NCBI RefSeq assembly: GCF_026072635.1
Contig: NZ_AP023081.1
Location: 1,448,501-1,512,500 of the forward strand
Direction: 5' to 3'
DNA: 64,000 bases
Source: Pseudomonas solani
GTDB taxonomy: Bacteria > Pseudomonadota > Gammaproteobacteria > Pseudomonadales > Pseudomonadaceae
Part shown: positions 27,315 to 35,823 of the stretch, one piece after another
How positions within the stretch are numbered: position 1 is the stretch's first letter
Layout: each line of letters begins with the position of its first letter
Translations under genes and position numbers: made by a program
The notes under the pieces: model-generated
Told to the model about the DNA's origin: nothing
Seen by the model: only the letters and a program-made list of their open reading frames with translations
Database searches by the model: none

Positions 27315-28922
27315 ATGACCGACCAGACCACCCGCCTCCCCGTTCGCCGTGCACTGATCAGCGTCTCCGACAAGACCGGCATCCTCGAGTTCGCCCGCGA
27401 ACTCGTCGCCCTCAACGTCGAGATCCTCTCCACCGGCGGCACCTACAAGCTGCTGCGGGACAACGGCATCGCCGCGGTGGAAGTCGCCGACTACACCGGC
27501 TTCCCGGAAATGATGGACGGCCGGGTGAAGACCCTGCACCCGAAGATCCACGGCGGCATCCTCGGCCGTCGCGCGCTCGACGGCGCGGTCATGGAGCAGC
27601 ACGGGATCAAGCCGATCGATCTGGTCGCGGTCAACCTGTACCCCTTCGAAGCCACCGTCGCCAAGCCTGACTGCGACCTGGCCGACGCCATCGAGAATAT
27701 CGACATCGGCGGCCCGACCATGGTCCGCAGCGCCGCCAAGAACCACAAGGACGTCGCCATCGTGGTCAACGCCGGCGACTACGCCAGCGTCCTCGAAGGC
27801 CTCAAGGCCGGCGGCCTGACCTACGCCCAGCGTTTCGACCTGGCCCTCAAGGCCTTCGAGCACACCAGTGCCTACGACGGCATGATCGCCAACTACCTGG
27901 GCACCATCGACCAGGCCCGCGACAGCCTGTCCACCGAAGCGCGCAGCGCCTTCCCGCGTACCTTCAACAGCCAGTTCGTCAAGGCGCAGGAAATGCGCTA
28001 CGGCGAGAACCCGCACCAGAGCGCGGCCTTCTACGTCGAAGCGAAGAAGGGCGAGGCGAGCATCTCCACCGCCGTGCAACTGCAGGGCAAGGAACTGTCG
28101 TTCAACAACGTGGCCGACACCGACGCCGCGCTGGAATGCGTGAAGAGCTTCGTCAAGCCGGCCTGCGTCATCGTCAAGCACGCCAACCCCTGCGGCGTAG
28201 CCGTGGTACCGGACGCCGAAGGCGGCATCCGCAAGGCCTACGACCTGGCCTACGCCACCGACACCGAATCCGCCTTCGGCGGCATCATCGCCTTCAACCG
28301 CGAGCTGGATGCCGAAACCGCCAAGGCCATCGTCGAACGCCAGTTCGTCGAAGTGATCATCGCGCCCAAGGTCTCCGCCGAAGCCCGCGCCGTGGTCGCC
28401 GCCAAAGCCAACGTGCGCCTGCTGGAATGCGGCGAGTGGCCGAAGGACCGCGCCCCGGGCTGGGACTTCAAGCGCGTCAACGGCGGTCTGCTGGTGCAGA
28501 GCCGTGACATCGGTATGATCTCCGCCGACGACCTGAAGATCGTCACCCAGCGCGCGCCCAGCGAGCAGGAAGTGCACGACCTGATCTTCGCCTGGAAAGT
28601 GGCCAAGTTCGTCAAGTCCAACGCCATCGTCTACGCCAAGAACCGCCAGACCGTCGGCGTCGGCGCCGGCCAGATGAGCCGCGTCAACTCCGCCCGCATC
28701 GCCGCCATCAAGGCCGAGCACGCGGGCCTGGAAGTCAAGGGCGCGGTCATGGCCTCGGACGCCTTCTTCCCCTTCCGCGACGGCATCGACAACGCCGCCA
28801 AGGCCGGCATCACCGCGGTGATCCAGCCGGGTGGCTCCATGCGTGACAACGAAGTCATCGCCGCGGCCGACGAGGCCGGGATTGCGATGGTCTTCACCGG
28901 CATGCGTCATTTCAGGCACTAA
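27315..28922 (+). CDS. purH: Bifunctional AICAR transformylase / IMP cyclohydrolase
   Basis: The 535-residue enzyme performs the last two steps of IMP synthesis. The N-terminal cyclohydrolase domain (about 1-200) begins RRALISVSDKTGILEFAREL and has STGGT and MMDGRVKTLHPKIHGG. The C-terminal transformylase domain carries VKHANPCGVAV with the catalytic Lys-His, and QPGGSMRDNEVIAAADE near the end. A start at 27303 would add four residues; the internal ATG gives the usual MTDQTT terminus. purD follows after a repeat hairpin. Confidence 0.95.
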   Translation: MTDQTTRLPVRRALISVSDKTGILEFARELVALNVEILSTGGTYKLLRDNGIAAVEVADYTGFPEMMDGRVKTLHPKIHGGILGRRALDGAVMEQHGIKPIDLVAVNLYPFEATVAKPDCDLADAIENIDIGGPTMVRSAAKNHKDVAIVVNAGDYASVLEGLKAGGLTYAQRFDLALKAFEHTSAYDGMIANYLGTIDQARDSLSTEARSAFPRTFNSQFVKAQEMRYGENPHQSAAFYVEAKKGEASISTAVQLQGKELSFNNVADTDAALECVKSFVKPACVIVKHANPCGVAVVPDAEGGIRKAYDLAYATDTESAFGGIIAFNRELDAETAKAIVERQFVEVIIAPKVSAEARAVVAAKANVRLLECGEWPKDRAPGWDFKRVNGGLLVQSRDIGMISADDLKIVTQRAPSEQEVHDLIFAWKVAKFVKSNAIVYAKNRQTVGVGAGQMSRVNSARIAAIKAEHAGLEVKGAVMASDAFFPFRDGIDNAAKAGITAVIQPGGSMRDNEVIAAADEAGIAMVFTGMRHFRH

Positions 28923-28924
28923 TA

Positions 28925-28994
28925 GCTCGAAGCCCGAAGCTGGAAGCCTGAAGCCCGCGCGCTTCCAGCTTCCAGCTTCCAGCTTCCAGCTCTT
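28925..28994. repeat. Heptad-repeat hairpin between purH and purD
   Basis: A left arm of GAAGCYS-type 7-bp units (CTCGAAG, CCCGAAG, CTGGAAG, CCTGAAG) faces a right arm of four exact GCTTCCA units. Together they form a long imperfect stem-loop. Two further copies of the same design lie at 35719-35795 and 39329-39413. Confidence 0.8.
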
Positions 28995-29012
28995 CAGATG
29001 AGAGCATCGAAT

Positions 29013-30301
29013 ATGAACGTATTGATCATCGGCAGCGGCGGTCGTGAACACGCCCTGGCCTGGAAAGTGGCCCAGGATCCCCGCGTCGCCAAGGTCTTCG
29101 TGGCCCCGGGCAACGCCGGCACCGCCACCGAAGCCAAGTGCGAGAACGTCGCCATCGACGTACTGGCCATCGAACAACTAGCCGACTTCGCCGCCCAGAA
29201 TGTGCAGCTGACCATCGTCGGCCCCGAGGCCCCCTGGTGAAGGGCGTGGTGGACCTGTTCCGCTCCCGCGGCCTGGACATCTTCGGCCCCACCGCCGGCG
29301 CCGCGCAGCTGGAAGGCTCCAAAGCCTTCACCAAGGACTTCCTGGCGCGCCACAAGATCCCCACCGCCGACTACCAGAACTTCACCGAAGTCGAGCCGGC
29401 CCTGGCCTACCTGCGCGAGAAAGGCGCACCGATCGTGGTCAAGGCCGACGGCCTGGCCGCCGGCAAGGGCGTGATCGTCGCCATGACCCTGGCCGAAGCC
29501 GAGGACGCCGTGCGCGACATGCTCTCCGGCAACGCCTTCGGCGACGCCGGTGCCCGCGCGGTGATCGAGGAGTTCCTCGACGGCGAGGAAGCCAGCTTCA
29601 TCGTCATGGTCGACGGCAAGAACGTACTGCCCATGGCCACCAGCCAGGACCACAAGCGCGTTGGCGATGCCGACAGCGGCCCCAACACCGGCGGCATGGG
29701 CGCCTACTCCCCGGCACCGGTGGTCACCGCCGACGTGCACCAGCGCGTGATGGACGAGGTGATCTACCCCACCGTCCGCGGCATGGCCGAGGAAGGCAAC
29801 GTCTACACCGGCTTCCTCTACGCCGGCCTGATGATCGACAAGGCCGGCAAGCCCAAGGTCATCGAGTTCAACTGCCGCTTCGGCGACCCGGAAACCCAGC
29901 CCATCATGGTGCGCCTGGAGTCGTCCCTGGTCCTGCTGGTGGAAGCCGCCCTGGCCAAGGCCCTGGACAAGGTCGAAGCCACCTGGGACCCGCGTCCCAC
30001 CGTGGGCGTGGTACTGGCCGCAGGCGGCTACCCGGGCGACTACGCCAAGGGTGACGTGATCTCAGGCCTGGCCGACGCCGCCGAACTGGACGGCAAGGTG
30101 TTCCACGCCGGTACCGCGCGGAAGGATGGCCAGGTGGTCACCGCCGGCGGCCGCGTGCTCTGCGCCACGGCCATCGGCCCGAGCGTCCACGAAGCCCAGC
30201 AGCAGGCCTACCGCCTGGCGAAGAAGATCAGCTGGAACGGCTGCTTCTACCGCACCGATATCGGTTACCGCGCCATCGCCCGCGAACGCGGCGAAGGTTG
30301 A
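29013..30301 (+). pseudogene. purD: Phosphoribosylamine-glycine ligase, apparent frameshift
   Basis: The enzyme makes GAR from phosphoribosylamine, glycine and ATP. The first frame runs MNVLIIGSGGREHALAWKVA to IVGPEAPW and stops at 29240. The second frame continues at once with LVKGVVDLFRSRGLDIFGPT and stays open to the natural end. Restoring one C in the C5 run at 29230-29234 gives the expected GPEAPLVKG join and a protein of about 429 residues with a complete ATP-grasp domain. No other damage is seen, so a sequencing error or a very recent mutation is likelier than decay. The loss would cause purine auxotrophy. Confidence 0.9.
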
Positions 30302-30329
30302 AGGTAAAAAACCGGTAAACCTGCAGAAG

Positions 30330-30354
30330 AGGCGGCCATATGGCCGCCTTTGTC
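30330..30354 (+). terminator. Palindromic terminator after purD
   Basis: AGGCGGCCATATGGCCGCCT is a perfect 20-bp palindrome followed by TTGTC. The T-tract is short but the stem is strong, and retS begins 66 bp later with its own -10. Confidence 0.6.
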
Positions 30355-30378
30355 ATATTCCACCGGCCGGTGCTTGGC

Positions 30379-30407
30379 TATAATCCGGCCACTCACTCAC
30401 GAAGGGA
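30379..30407 (+). promoter_or_regulatory. retS -10 element and ribosome binding site
   Basis: A perfect TATAAT lies at 30379-30384, and GAAGGGA at 30401-30407 is eight bases before a GTG start at 30416. No good -35 is seen at the 17-bp position. The Shine-Dalgarno sequence decides the GTG start over an upstream in-frame codon. Confidence 0.55.
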
Positions 30408-30415
30408 CTTCGCCC

Positions 30416-33205
30416 GTGCGCCGGCTCAGGATTGCCATCGGTCTTAGCGTCAGCCTGCTGCTGACCCTGCTCTGCCTGCCATCGGCGCAAGCCAGGGATA
30501 GCGCGCACTGGAGCATGCTGCTCGATCCCACCGCCAGCCTGCAGCTCGAAGACATCCGCGCCCAGCAGTCCGCCTCGCAATTCACCCCCGTCGACCTCGA
30601 ACGCCTCTACACCCCCGGTGGCAACAGCGCCCTCTGGCTGCACTACCAGTTGCCCCCCGGCGATCACGAACAGCTGCTGCGGGTCTTCGCGCCCTACCTG
30701 TCGTTCCTCGACCTCTATGTGATCCGTGGCGATGAGCTCATCGACCACACCCGCACCGGCAGCCGCCTGCCCTTCAGCGACCGCCCGCTGCCCAGCCGGG
30801 ACTTCCTCCTGCCGCTGCCCATGCGCAGCGAGCCGCTGGACCTCTACCTGCGGCTCTCCTCCGAACACGCCCTGCGCCCCACCGTGTCCCTGCAATCAGC
30901 GGTGAGCATGGCCGCCGACGACAGCCGCCCGCTGCTCTTCGGCGTGCTCATCGGCAGCCTGCTGATGCTGGTGGTGCACAACCTCCTGCGCTTCGGCTAC
31001 GCCCGCGCCACCAGCGGCCTGTGGCTGGCCGCCACCCAGCTGTGCCTGGTGGGCACCGCCCTCAGCCTGCTGGGCATCAGCGCGCCCTGGCTGCACAGCT
31101 GGCAGAGCGCGCAGCCGCAGATCGCCAACCTGTCGATGCTGCTGGCCATGCTCTGCGCGCTGTTCTTCACCGCCAGCTTCTTCCGCAAGGTCTGCCCCAG
31201 CACCCCGCTCAATGGCGTGCTCGTCGGCGAGATCGTGCTCATCGGCGTCATCGGCATGCTGCTGATGATCGCCACCGACCTGATGTTCAACCAACTGGTC
31301 TACGCCATGGCGGCGCTCACCGGCGTGAGCATCCTCTTCGTCTCGCTGCACCACTGGCGGCGCGGCTACCGCCCGGCACGCATGTTCACCCTGGCGCTGC
31401 TGGTCTACAGCGTCGCCTTCATCAGCGCCCTGCCGGCGCTGTTCGGCTACTGGTCGGTGCAGTCCGACTGGCTGGCCTTCGGCCTGCTGGGGGTGACCGC
31501 CATCAGCGGCGTGCTGATGAGCATCGCCATGAGCGAACGCCAGCGACGCATCCTCCTCGACGACTTCAGCGTCAGCCGTGAAGCGGCGGCCAGCTCCGCC
31601 GAGCTCAAGGCCAAGGGCGAGTTCCTGGCCAAGATCAGCCACGAGATCCGCACCCCCATGAATGGCGTTCTGGGCATGACCGAGCTGCTGCTCGGCACCC
31701 CGCTGTCGGCCAAGCAACGCGACTACGTGCAGACCATCCACAGCTCCGGCAACGAGCTGCTCACCCTGATCAACGAAATCCTCGACATCTCCAAGCTGGA
31801 ATCCGGGCAGATCGAGCTGGATGACGTGCAGTTCGACCTCAACGCCCTGATCGACGACTGCCTGGACATCTTCCGCGCCAAGGCCGAGCAGCAGAAGGTC
31901 GAGCTCATTAGCTTCATGCAGCCTCAGGTGCCGCGCGTCATCAGCGGCGACCCGACGCGCCTGCGACAGGCCCTGCTGAGCCTGCTGGACAACGCCTTCA
32001 AGCAGACCGACGAAGGCGAGATCCTGCTGGTGGTGGCCCTGGACACCAGCGGCAACGAACCGCGCCTGCGCATCGCCGTGCAGGACAGCGGCCGCCCCCT
32101 GGAAGCCGCCGAGCGGGACGCCCTGCTCAACGCCGAGCTGCACAGCAAGGACTTCCTCTCCGCCACCAAGCTCGGTGGCCGCCTGGGCCTGATCATCGCC
32201 CGCCAGTTGGTGCGCCTGATGGACGGCGAGTTCGGCGTGCAGACCGGCGGCAACCAGGGCAGCACCCTGTGGCTGACCCTGCCCCTGGAAAGCGAACGCC
32301 TGGAACAGCCCGCCTCCGACTTCGACGGCCCCCTGCAGGGCGCACGCCTGCTGGTGGTGGACGACAACGACACCTGCCGCAAGGTGCTGATGCAGCAGTG
32401 CAGCGCCTGGGGCCTGCAGGTCAGCGCCGTGCCCTCTGGCAAGGAGGCCCTGGCCCTGCTGCGCACCAAGGCGCACCTGCGCGAATACTTCGACGTGGTG
32501 CTGCTGGACCAGGACATGCCCGGCATGACCGGCATGCAGCTGGCCGCCAAGATCAAGGAAGACCCGAGCCTCAACCACGACATCCTGATCATCATGCTCA
32601 CCGGCATCAGCAACGCGCCGAGCAAGATCATCGCCCGCAACGCCGGCATCAAGCGCATCCTCGCCAAGCCGGTGGCCGGCTACACCCTCAAGACCACCCT
32701 CGCCGACGAGCTCAACCAGCGCGCCGCCGGCGGCTCGGCAGCCCTGCCCGGCTCCCAGGTCAGCACCCCGCTCAACGTGCCCAACGACTTCCGCATCCTG
32801 GTGGCCGAGGACAACAGCATCTCCACCAAGGTCATCCGCGGCATGCTCAGCAAGCTCAACCTGCAACCGGACACCGCCAGCAACGGCGAGGAAGCCCTCA
32901 GCGCGATGAAGAACCAGCAGTACGACCTGGTGCTGATGGACTGCGAAATGCCGGTGCTCGACGGCTTCTCCGCCACCGAGATGCTGCGCAACTGGGAAAG
33001 CGAAGAGCAGCGCCCGCGCACCCCGGTGGTGGCCCTCACCGCGCACATCCTCACCGAGCACAAGGAACGCGCCCGCCAGGCCGGCATGGACGGCCACATG
33101 GCCAAGCCCGTCGAGCTCTCCCAGCTGCGCGAGCTGATCGAGCACTGGGTCGCGGAAAAGGAAATGCGCCGCCAGCACGAACCCGACGACGCCCTGCATT
33201 CCTGA
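30416..33205 (+). CDS. retS: Hybrid sensor histidine kinase RetS
   Basis: The 929-residue protein has a signal peptide (1-25), a periplasmic 7TMR-DISMED2 domain (about 26-165), seven membrane spans (about 175-380), HisKA (His409 in KISHEIRTPMNG), an ATPase domain and two receivers with phospho-acceptors Asp698 (LLDQDMPGMTG) and Asp842 (LMDCEMPVLDG). RetS binds GacS and blocks its activity, favouring acute-infection or planktonic behaviour over biofilm. The position after purD matches PA4856. The N-box region is divergent (LLDNAFKQTDEG), as expected for RetS. GTG start supported by GAAGGGA. Confidence 0.95.
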   Translation: MRRLRIAIGLSVSLLLTLLCLPSAQARDSAHWSMLLDPTASLQLEDIRAQQSASQFTPVDLERLYTPGGNSALWLHYQLPPGDHEQLLRVFAPYLSFLDLYVIRGDELIDHTRTGSRLPFSDRPLPSRDFLLPLPMRSEPLDLYLRLSSEHALRPTVSLQSAVSMAADDSRPLLFGVLIGSLLMLVVHNLLRFGYARATSGLWLAATQLCLVGTALSLLGISAPWLHSWQSAQPQIANLSMLLAMLCALFFTASFFRKVCPSTPLNGVLVGEIVLIGVIGMLLMIATDLMFNQLVYAMAALTGVSILFVSLHHWRRGYRPARMFTLALLVYSVAFISALPALFGYWSVQSDWLAFGLLGVTAISGVLMSIAMSERQRRILLDDFSVSREAAASSAELKAKGEFLAKISHEIRTPMNGVLGMTELLLGTPLSAKQRDYVQTIHSSGNELLTLINEILDISKLESGQIELDDVQFDLNALIDDCLDIFRAKAEQQKVELISFMQPQVPRVISGDPTRLRQALLSLLDNAFKQTDEGEILLVVALDTSGNEPRLRIAVQDSGRPLEAAERDALLNAELHSKDFLSATKLGGRLGLIIARQLVRLMDGEFGVQTGGNQGSTLWLTLPLESERLEQPASDFDGPLQGARLLVVDDNDTCRKVLMQQCSAWGLQVSAVPSGKEALALLRTKAHLREYFDVVLLDQDMPGMTGMQLAAKIKEDPSLNHDILIIMLTGISNAPSKIIARNAGIKRILAKPVAGYTLKTTLADELNQRAAGGSAALPGSQVSTPLNVPNDFRILVAEDNSISTKVIRGMLSKLNLQPDTASNGEEALSAMKNQQYDLVLMDCEMPVLDGFSATEMLRNWESEEQRPRTPVVALTAHILTEHKERARQAGMDGHMAKPVELSQLRELIEHWVAEKEMRRQHEPDDALHS

Positions 33206-33621
33206 TCCCCCGTAGCCCGGGCTTCAGCCCGGGATTCCCATCGCGAATGAATTCGCTCCTACAAGAGCGGCGGCGCTGCGCACCGCTTGGCGACTGAAGT
33301 CGCCCCTACGAAGGCCTCACGCCCGCGCGCGGACATGACCGCTATGTAGGGTGGATGACGCTCTTTTCATCCACCAAGCGGGGTCGGGCCTGGCATGCCA
33401 ATGTACCTGGCTCCGGGAGAGCGGTGGGCTGAAGCCCACGCCCACCCTGCGTCTGCCACGCCATGGACTGTGCCCTGTGCCCGCTCCGCACTGATACGAC
33501 GCGCCCCCACATCCGGCGGCGTGCCGGCGTATGATTGCCCCTCGCCAGGGCGACCCGGATCAACGGGCGCAACCCTCGGCTGCTCCTACACTCACAACAC
33601 TCTCCATCACGAGCCCGTCCG
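33206..33621. other. 416-bp intergenic region rich in REP-like palindromes
   Basis: No gene is present. Palindromes in order are CCCGGGCTTCAGCCCGGG (33216-33233), GCGAATGAATTCGC (33243-33256), GTAGGGTGGATGACGC with TTTTCATCCACC (33346-33375) and GTGGGCTGAAGCCCAC (33424-33439). The last two resemble the pair at 12317-12405. The promoter of marC probably lies near the right end but was not resolved. Confidence 0.75.
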
Positions 33622-34218
33622 ATGCTCTCCACGATGTTCAGCCTGTACCTGAAGATGCTGGTGCTCTACAGCCCCTTCTTCGTCCTTTCCTGCTTCATCG
33701 GCCTGACCCGCGGCTACACGGTCAAGGAGCGCAAGCGCCTGGCCTGGAAGGTCGCCCTCGGTACCCTGGTGGCCAGCGTGCTGCTGTACCTGTTCGGCCA
33801 GAGCATCTTCAACGTCTTCGGCATCACCATCGACGCCTTCCGCATCGGCGCCGGCAGCGTGCTGTTCATCTCCGCCCTCGGCATGGCCCAGGGCAAGCCG
33901 GCGGTGCAGTCGGACAACGTGCAGCAGGACGTCACCATCGTGCCGCTGACCATTCCCCTCACCGTCGGCCCCGGCACCATCGGCGCCATGCTGGTGATGG
34001 GCGCCGGGCACCACCACTGGAACGACAAGCTCACCGCCCTGGCCGCCATCGCCCTCGCCAGCGTCACTGTCGGCGTGGTGCTCTACCTCTCCAACCGCAT
34101 TGAACGCATCCTCGGCGAGCAGGGCCTGCAGATCGTCAGCCGCCTGATGGGCCTGTTCGTCTGCGCCCTCGCGGCCCAGATCATCTTCACCGGGGTGAAG
34201 AACTACCTGGCGCCCTGA
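33622..34218 (+). CDS. MarC family inner-membrane protein
   Basis: The 198-residue protein has six hydrophobic spans and the family motif VPLTIPLTVGPGTIGAMLV (about 113-131). MarC proteins are widespread integral membrane proteins of unknown function; the old link to multiple antibiotic resistance is not supported. ATG 33634, four codons later, is an alternative start. Confidence 0.88.
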   Translation: MLSTMFSLYLKMLVLYSPFFVLSCFIGLTRGYTVKERKRLAWKVALGTLVASVLLYLFGQSIFNVFGITIDAFRIGAGSVLFISALGMAQGKPAVQSDNVQQDVTIVPLTIPLTVGPGTIGAMLVMGAGHHHWNDKLTALAAIALASVTVGVVLYLSNRIERILGEQGLQIVSRLMGLFVCALAAQIIFTGVKNYLAP

Positions 34219-34263
34219 AAGCGTGCAACCCGTGACCTGACCGACCGTTCAGCTTGTCGCCGC

Positions 34264-34278
34264 GCACCGCAATGGAGC
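34264..34278. promoter_or_regulatory. Candidate NtrC-binding site upstream of urtA
   Basis: GCACC-N5-GGAGC differs by one base from the dyad GCACC-N5-GGTGC typical of NtrC enhancer sites. Its centre lies about 100 bp upstream of the start site expected from the sigma-54 promoter at 34345-34361. Confidence 0.5.
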
Positions 34279-34344
34279 GCGGCGATTTTCCCGAAATCCT
34301 GCTAAGAATCCCGCAAAGCCCTCTAAATCAAGCCTTTAGCGCCG

Positions 34345-34361
34345 TTGGCACGGATGCTGCC
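34345..34361 (+). promoter_or_regulatory. Sigma-54 promoter of the urt operon
   Basis: TTGGCACGGATGCTGCC matches the -24/-12 consensus (YTGGCACGrNNNTTGCW) at nearly every position. The diagnostic GG (34347-34348) and GC (34359-34360) are separated by exactly ten bases. Expected transcription start is about 34372, 81 bp before the urtA ATG. Confidence 0.8.
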
Positions 34362-34452
34362 AATGCACTGACAGCAGTACAGATGACCGTACTGATGACC
34401 CCATTTCGGTCCCATCCCACTGTCATTGCATGGACAGCCAAGGAGGCTTTAC

Positions 34453-35718
34453 ATGAAACGCCGTCCCTTCCTGAAATCCACCCTCGCCGCCAGCGCCCTG
34501 GTACTGACCGGCCTGTTCCCCTTCACCCTGCAGGCCGCCGAGACCATCAAGGTCGGCATCCTGCATTCGCTGTCCGGCACCATGGCCATCTCCGAGACCT
34601 CGCTCAAGGACATAGCGCTCATGACCATCGACGAGATCAACGCCAAGGGCGGCATCAACGGCAAGAAGCTGGAACCCGTGGTGGTCGACCCCGCCTCCAA
34701 CTGGCCGCTGTTCGCCGAGAAGGCCCGCCAGCTGCTGACCAAGGACAAGGTGGACGTAGTCTTCGGCTGCTGGACCTCGGTGTCGCGCAAGTCCGTGCTG
34801 CCGGTATTCGAGGAGCTCAACGGCCTGCTGTTCTACCCCGTGCAGTACGAGGGTGAAGAGCTCTCGCCCAACGTCTTCTACACCGGCGCGGCGCCGAACC
34901 AGCAGGCCATCCCGGCGGTGGAATACCTGATGAGCGAAGACGGCGGCGCCGCCAAGCGCTACTTCCTGCTGGGCACCGACTACGTCTACCCACGCACCAC
35001 CAACAAGATCCTGCGCAGCTTCCTGCACAGCAAGGGCGTGGCGGACAAGGACATCGAAGAGGTCTACACCCCCTTCGGCCACAGCGATTACCAGACCATC
35101 GTCGCCAACATCAAGAAGTTCTCCGCCGGCGGCAAGACTGCGGTGATCTCCACCGTCAACGGCGACTCCAACGTGCCCTTCTACAAGGAGCTGGCCAACC
35201 AGGGCATCGAGGCCACCGACATCCCGGTGGTGGCCTTCTCCGTGGGCGAGGAAGAACTGCGCGGCATCGACACCAAGCCGCTGGTGGGCCAGCTGGCGGC
35301 CTGGAACTACTTCGAGTCCGTGGATAACCCGGTGAACAGCAAGTTCGTCACCGACTGGAAGGCCTACGCCAAGGCCAAGAACCTGCCCAACTACAGCACC
35401 GCCGTGACCAACGACCCCATGGAAGCCACCTACGTCGGCATCCACATGTGGGCCCAGGCGGTCGAGAAGGCCGGCACCACCGACGTCGACAAAGTCCGTG
35501 AAGCCATGGGCGGCCAGACCTTCGCCGCGCCCTCCGGCTACACCCTGACCATGGACAAGACCAACCACCACCTGCACAAGCCGGTGATGATCGGCGAGGT
35601 CCAGGAAGACGGTCAGTTCTCCGTGGTCTGGCAGACCGAAGGCCCGCTGCGCGCCCAGCCGTGGAGCCCCTTCATCCCCGGCAACGACAAGAAGCCGGAC
35701 TATGCGGTGAAGAACTAA
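34453..35718 (+). CDS. urtA: Urea ABC transporter, substrate-binding protein
   Basis: The 421-residue periplasmic protein binds urea (or short amides) for the UrtBCDE transporter. It has a signal peptide with an N-terminal KRRPF motif and cleavage after LQAA (about residue 29). The Peripla_BP_5 family features include VGILHSLSGTMAISETSLKD and FGCWTSVSRKSVLPVFEE. AAGGAGG precedes the ATG. It is the first gene of a sigma-54-type operon, and a heptad hairpin separates it from urtB. Confidence 0.95.
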   Translation: MKRRPFLKSTLAASALVLTGLFPFTLQAAETIKVGILHSLSGTMAISETSLKDIALMTIDEINAKGGINGKKLEPVVVDPASNWPLFAEKARQLLTKDKVDVVFGCWTSVSRKSVLPVFEELNGLLFYPVQYEGEELSPNVFYTGAAPNQQAIPAVEYLMSEDGGAAKRYFLLGTDYVYPRTTNKILRSFLHSKGVADKDIEEVYTPFGHSDYQTIVANIKKFSAGGKTAVISTVNGDSNVPFYKELANQGIEATDIPVVAFSVGEEELRGIDTKPLVGQLAAWNYFESVDNPVNSKFVTDWKAYAKAKNLPNYSTAVTNDPMEATYVGIHMWAQAVEKAGTTDVDKVREAMGGQTFAAPSGYTLTMDKTNHHLHKPVMIGEVQEDGQFSVVWQTEGPLRAQPWSPFIPGNDKKPDYAVKN

Positions 35719-35795
35719 GCCGGAAGTCTTAGCCGAGAGCCGGAAGCCGGAAGTACCTCACTTCCAGCTTCCAGCCTCTAGCTTCCAGCTTCCGG
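35719..35795. repeat. Heptad-repeat hairpin between urtA and urtB
   Basis: The left arm has GGAAGCC-type units (about 35720-35753) and the right arm CTTCCAG/CTTCCAG, a degenerate CCTCTAG, then CTTCCAG/CTTCCGG (35761-35795). This is the same architecture as the copies at 28925 and 39329. It may protect the upstream mRNA end or dampen read-through, which would favour high UrtA levels. Confidence 0.75.
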
Positions 35796-35823
35796 TCCCC
35801 GCCGATAACGGAGCCTCCCCTCC

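Noticed and set aside
29138..30301. purD second frame as an independent gene with an upstream start
   Set aside because: The translation before the join is unrelated to PurD, while the residues after it continue the N-terminal frame exactly. It is a frameshifted single gene.
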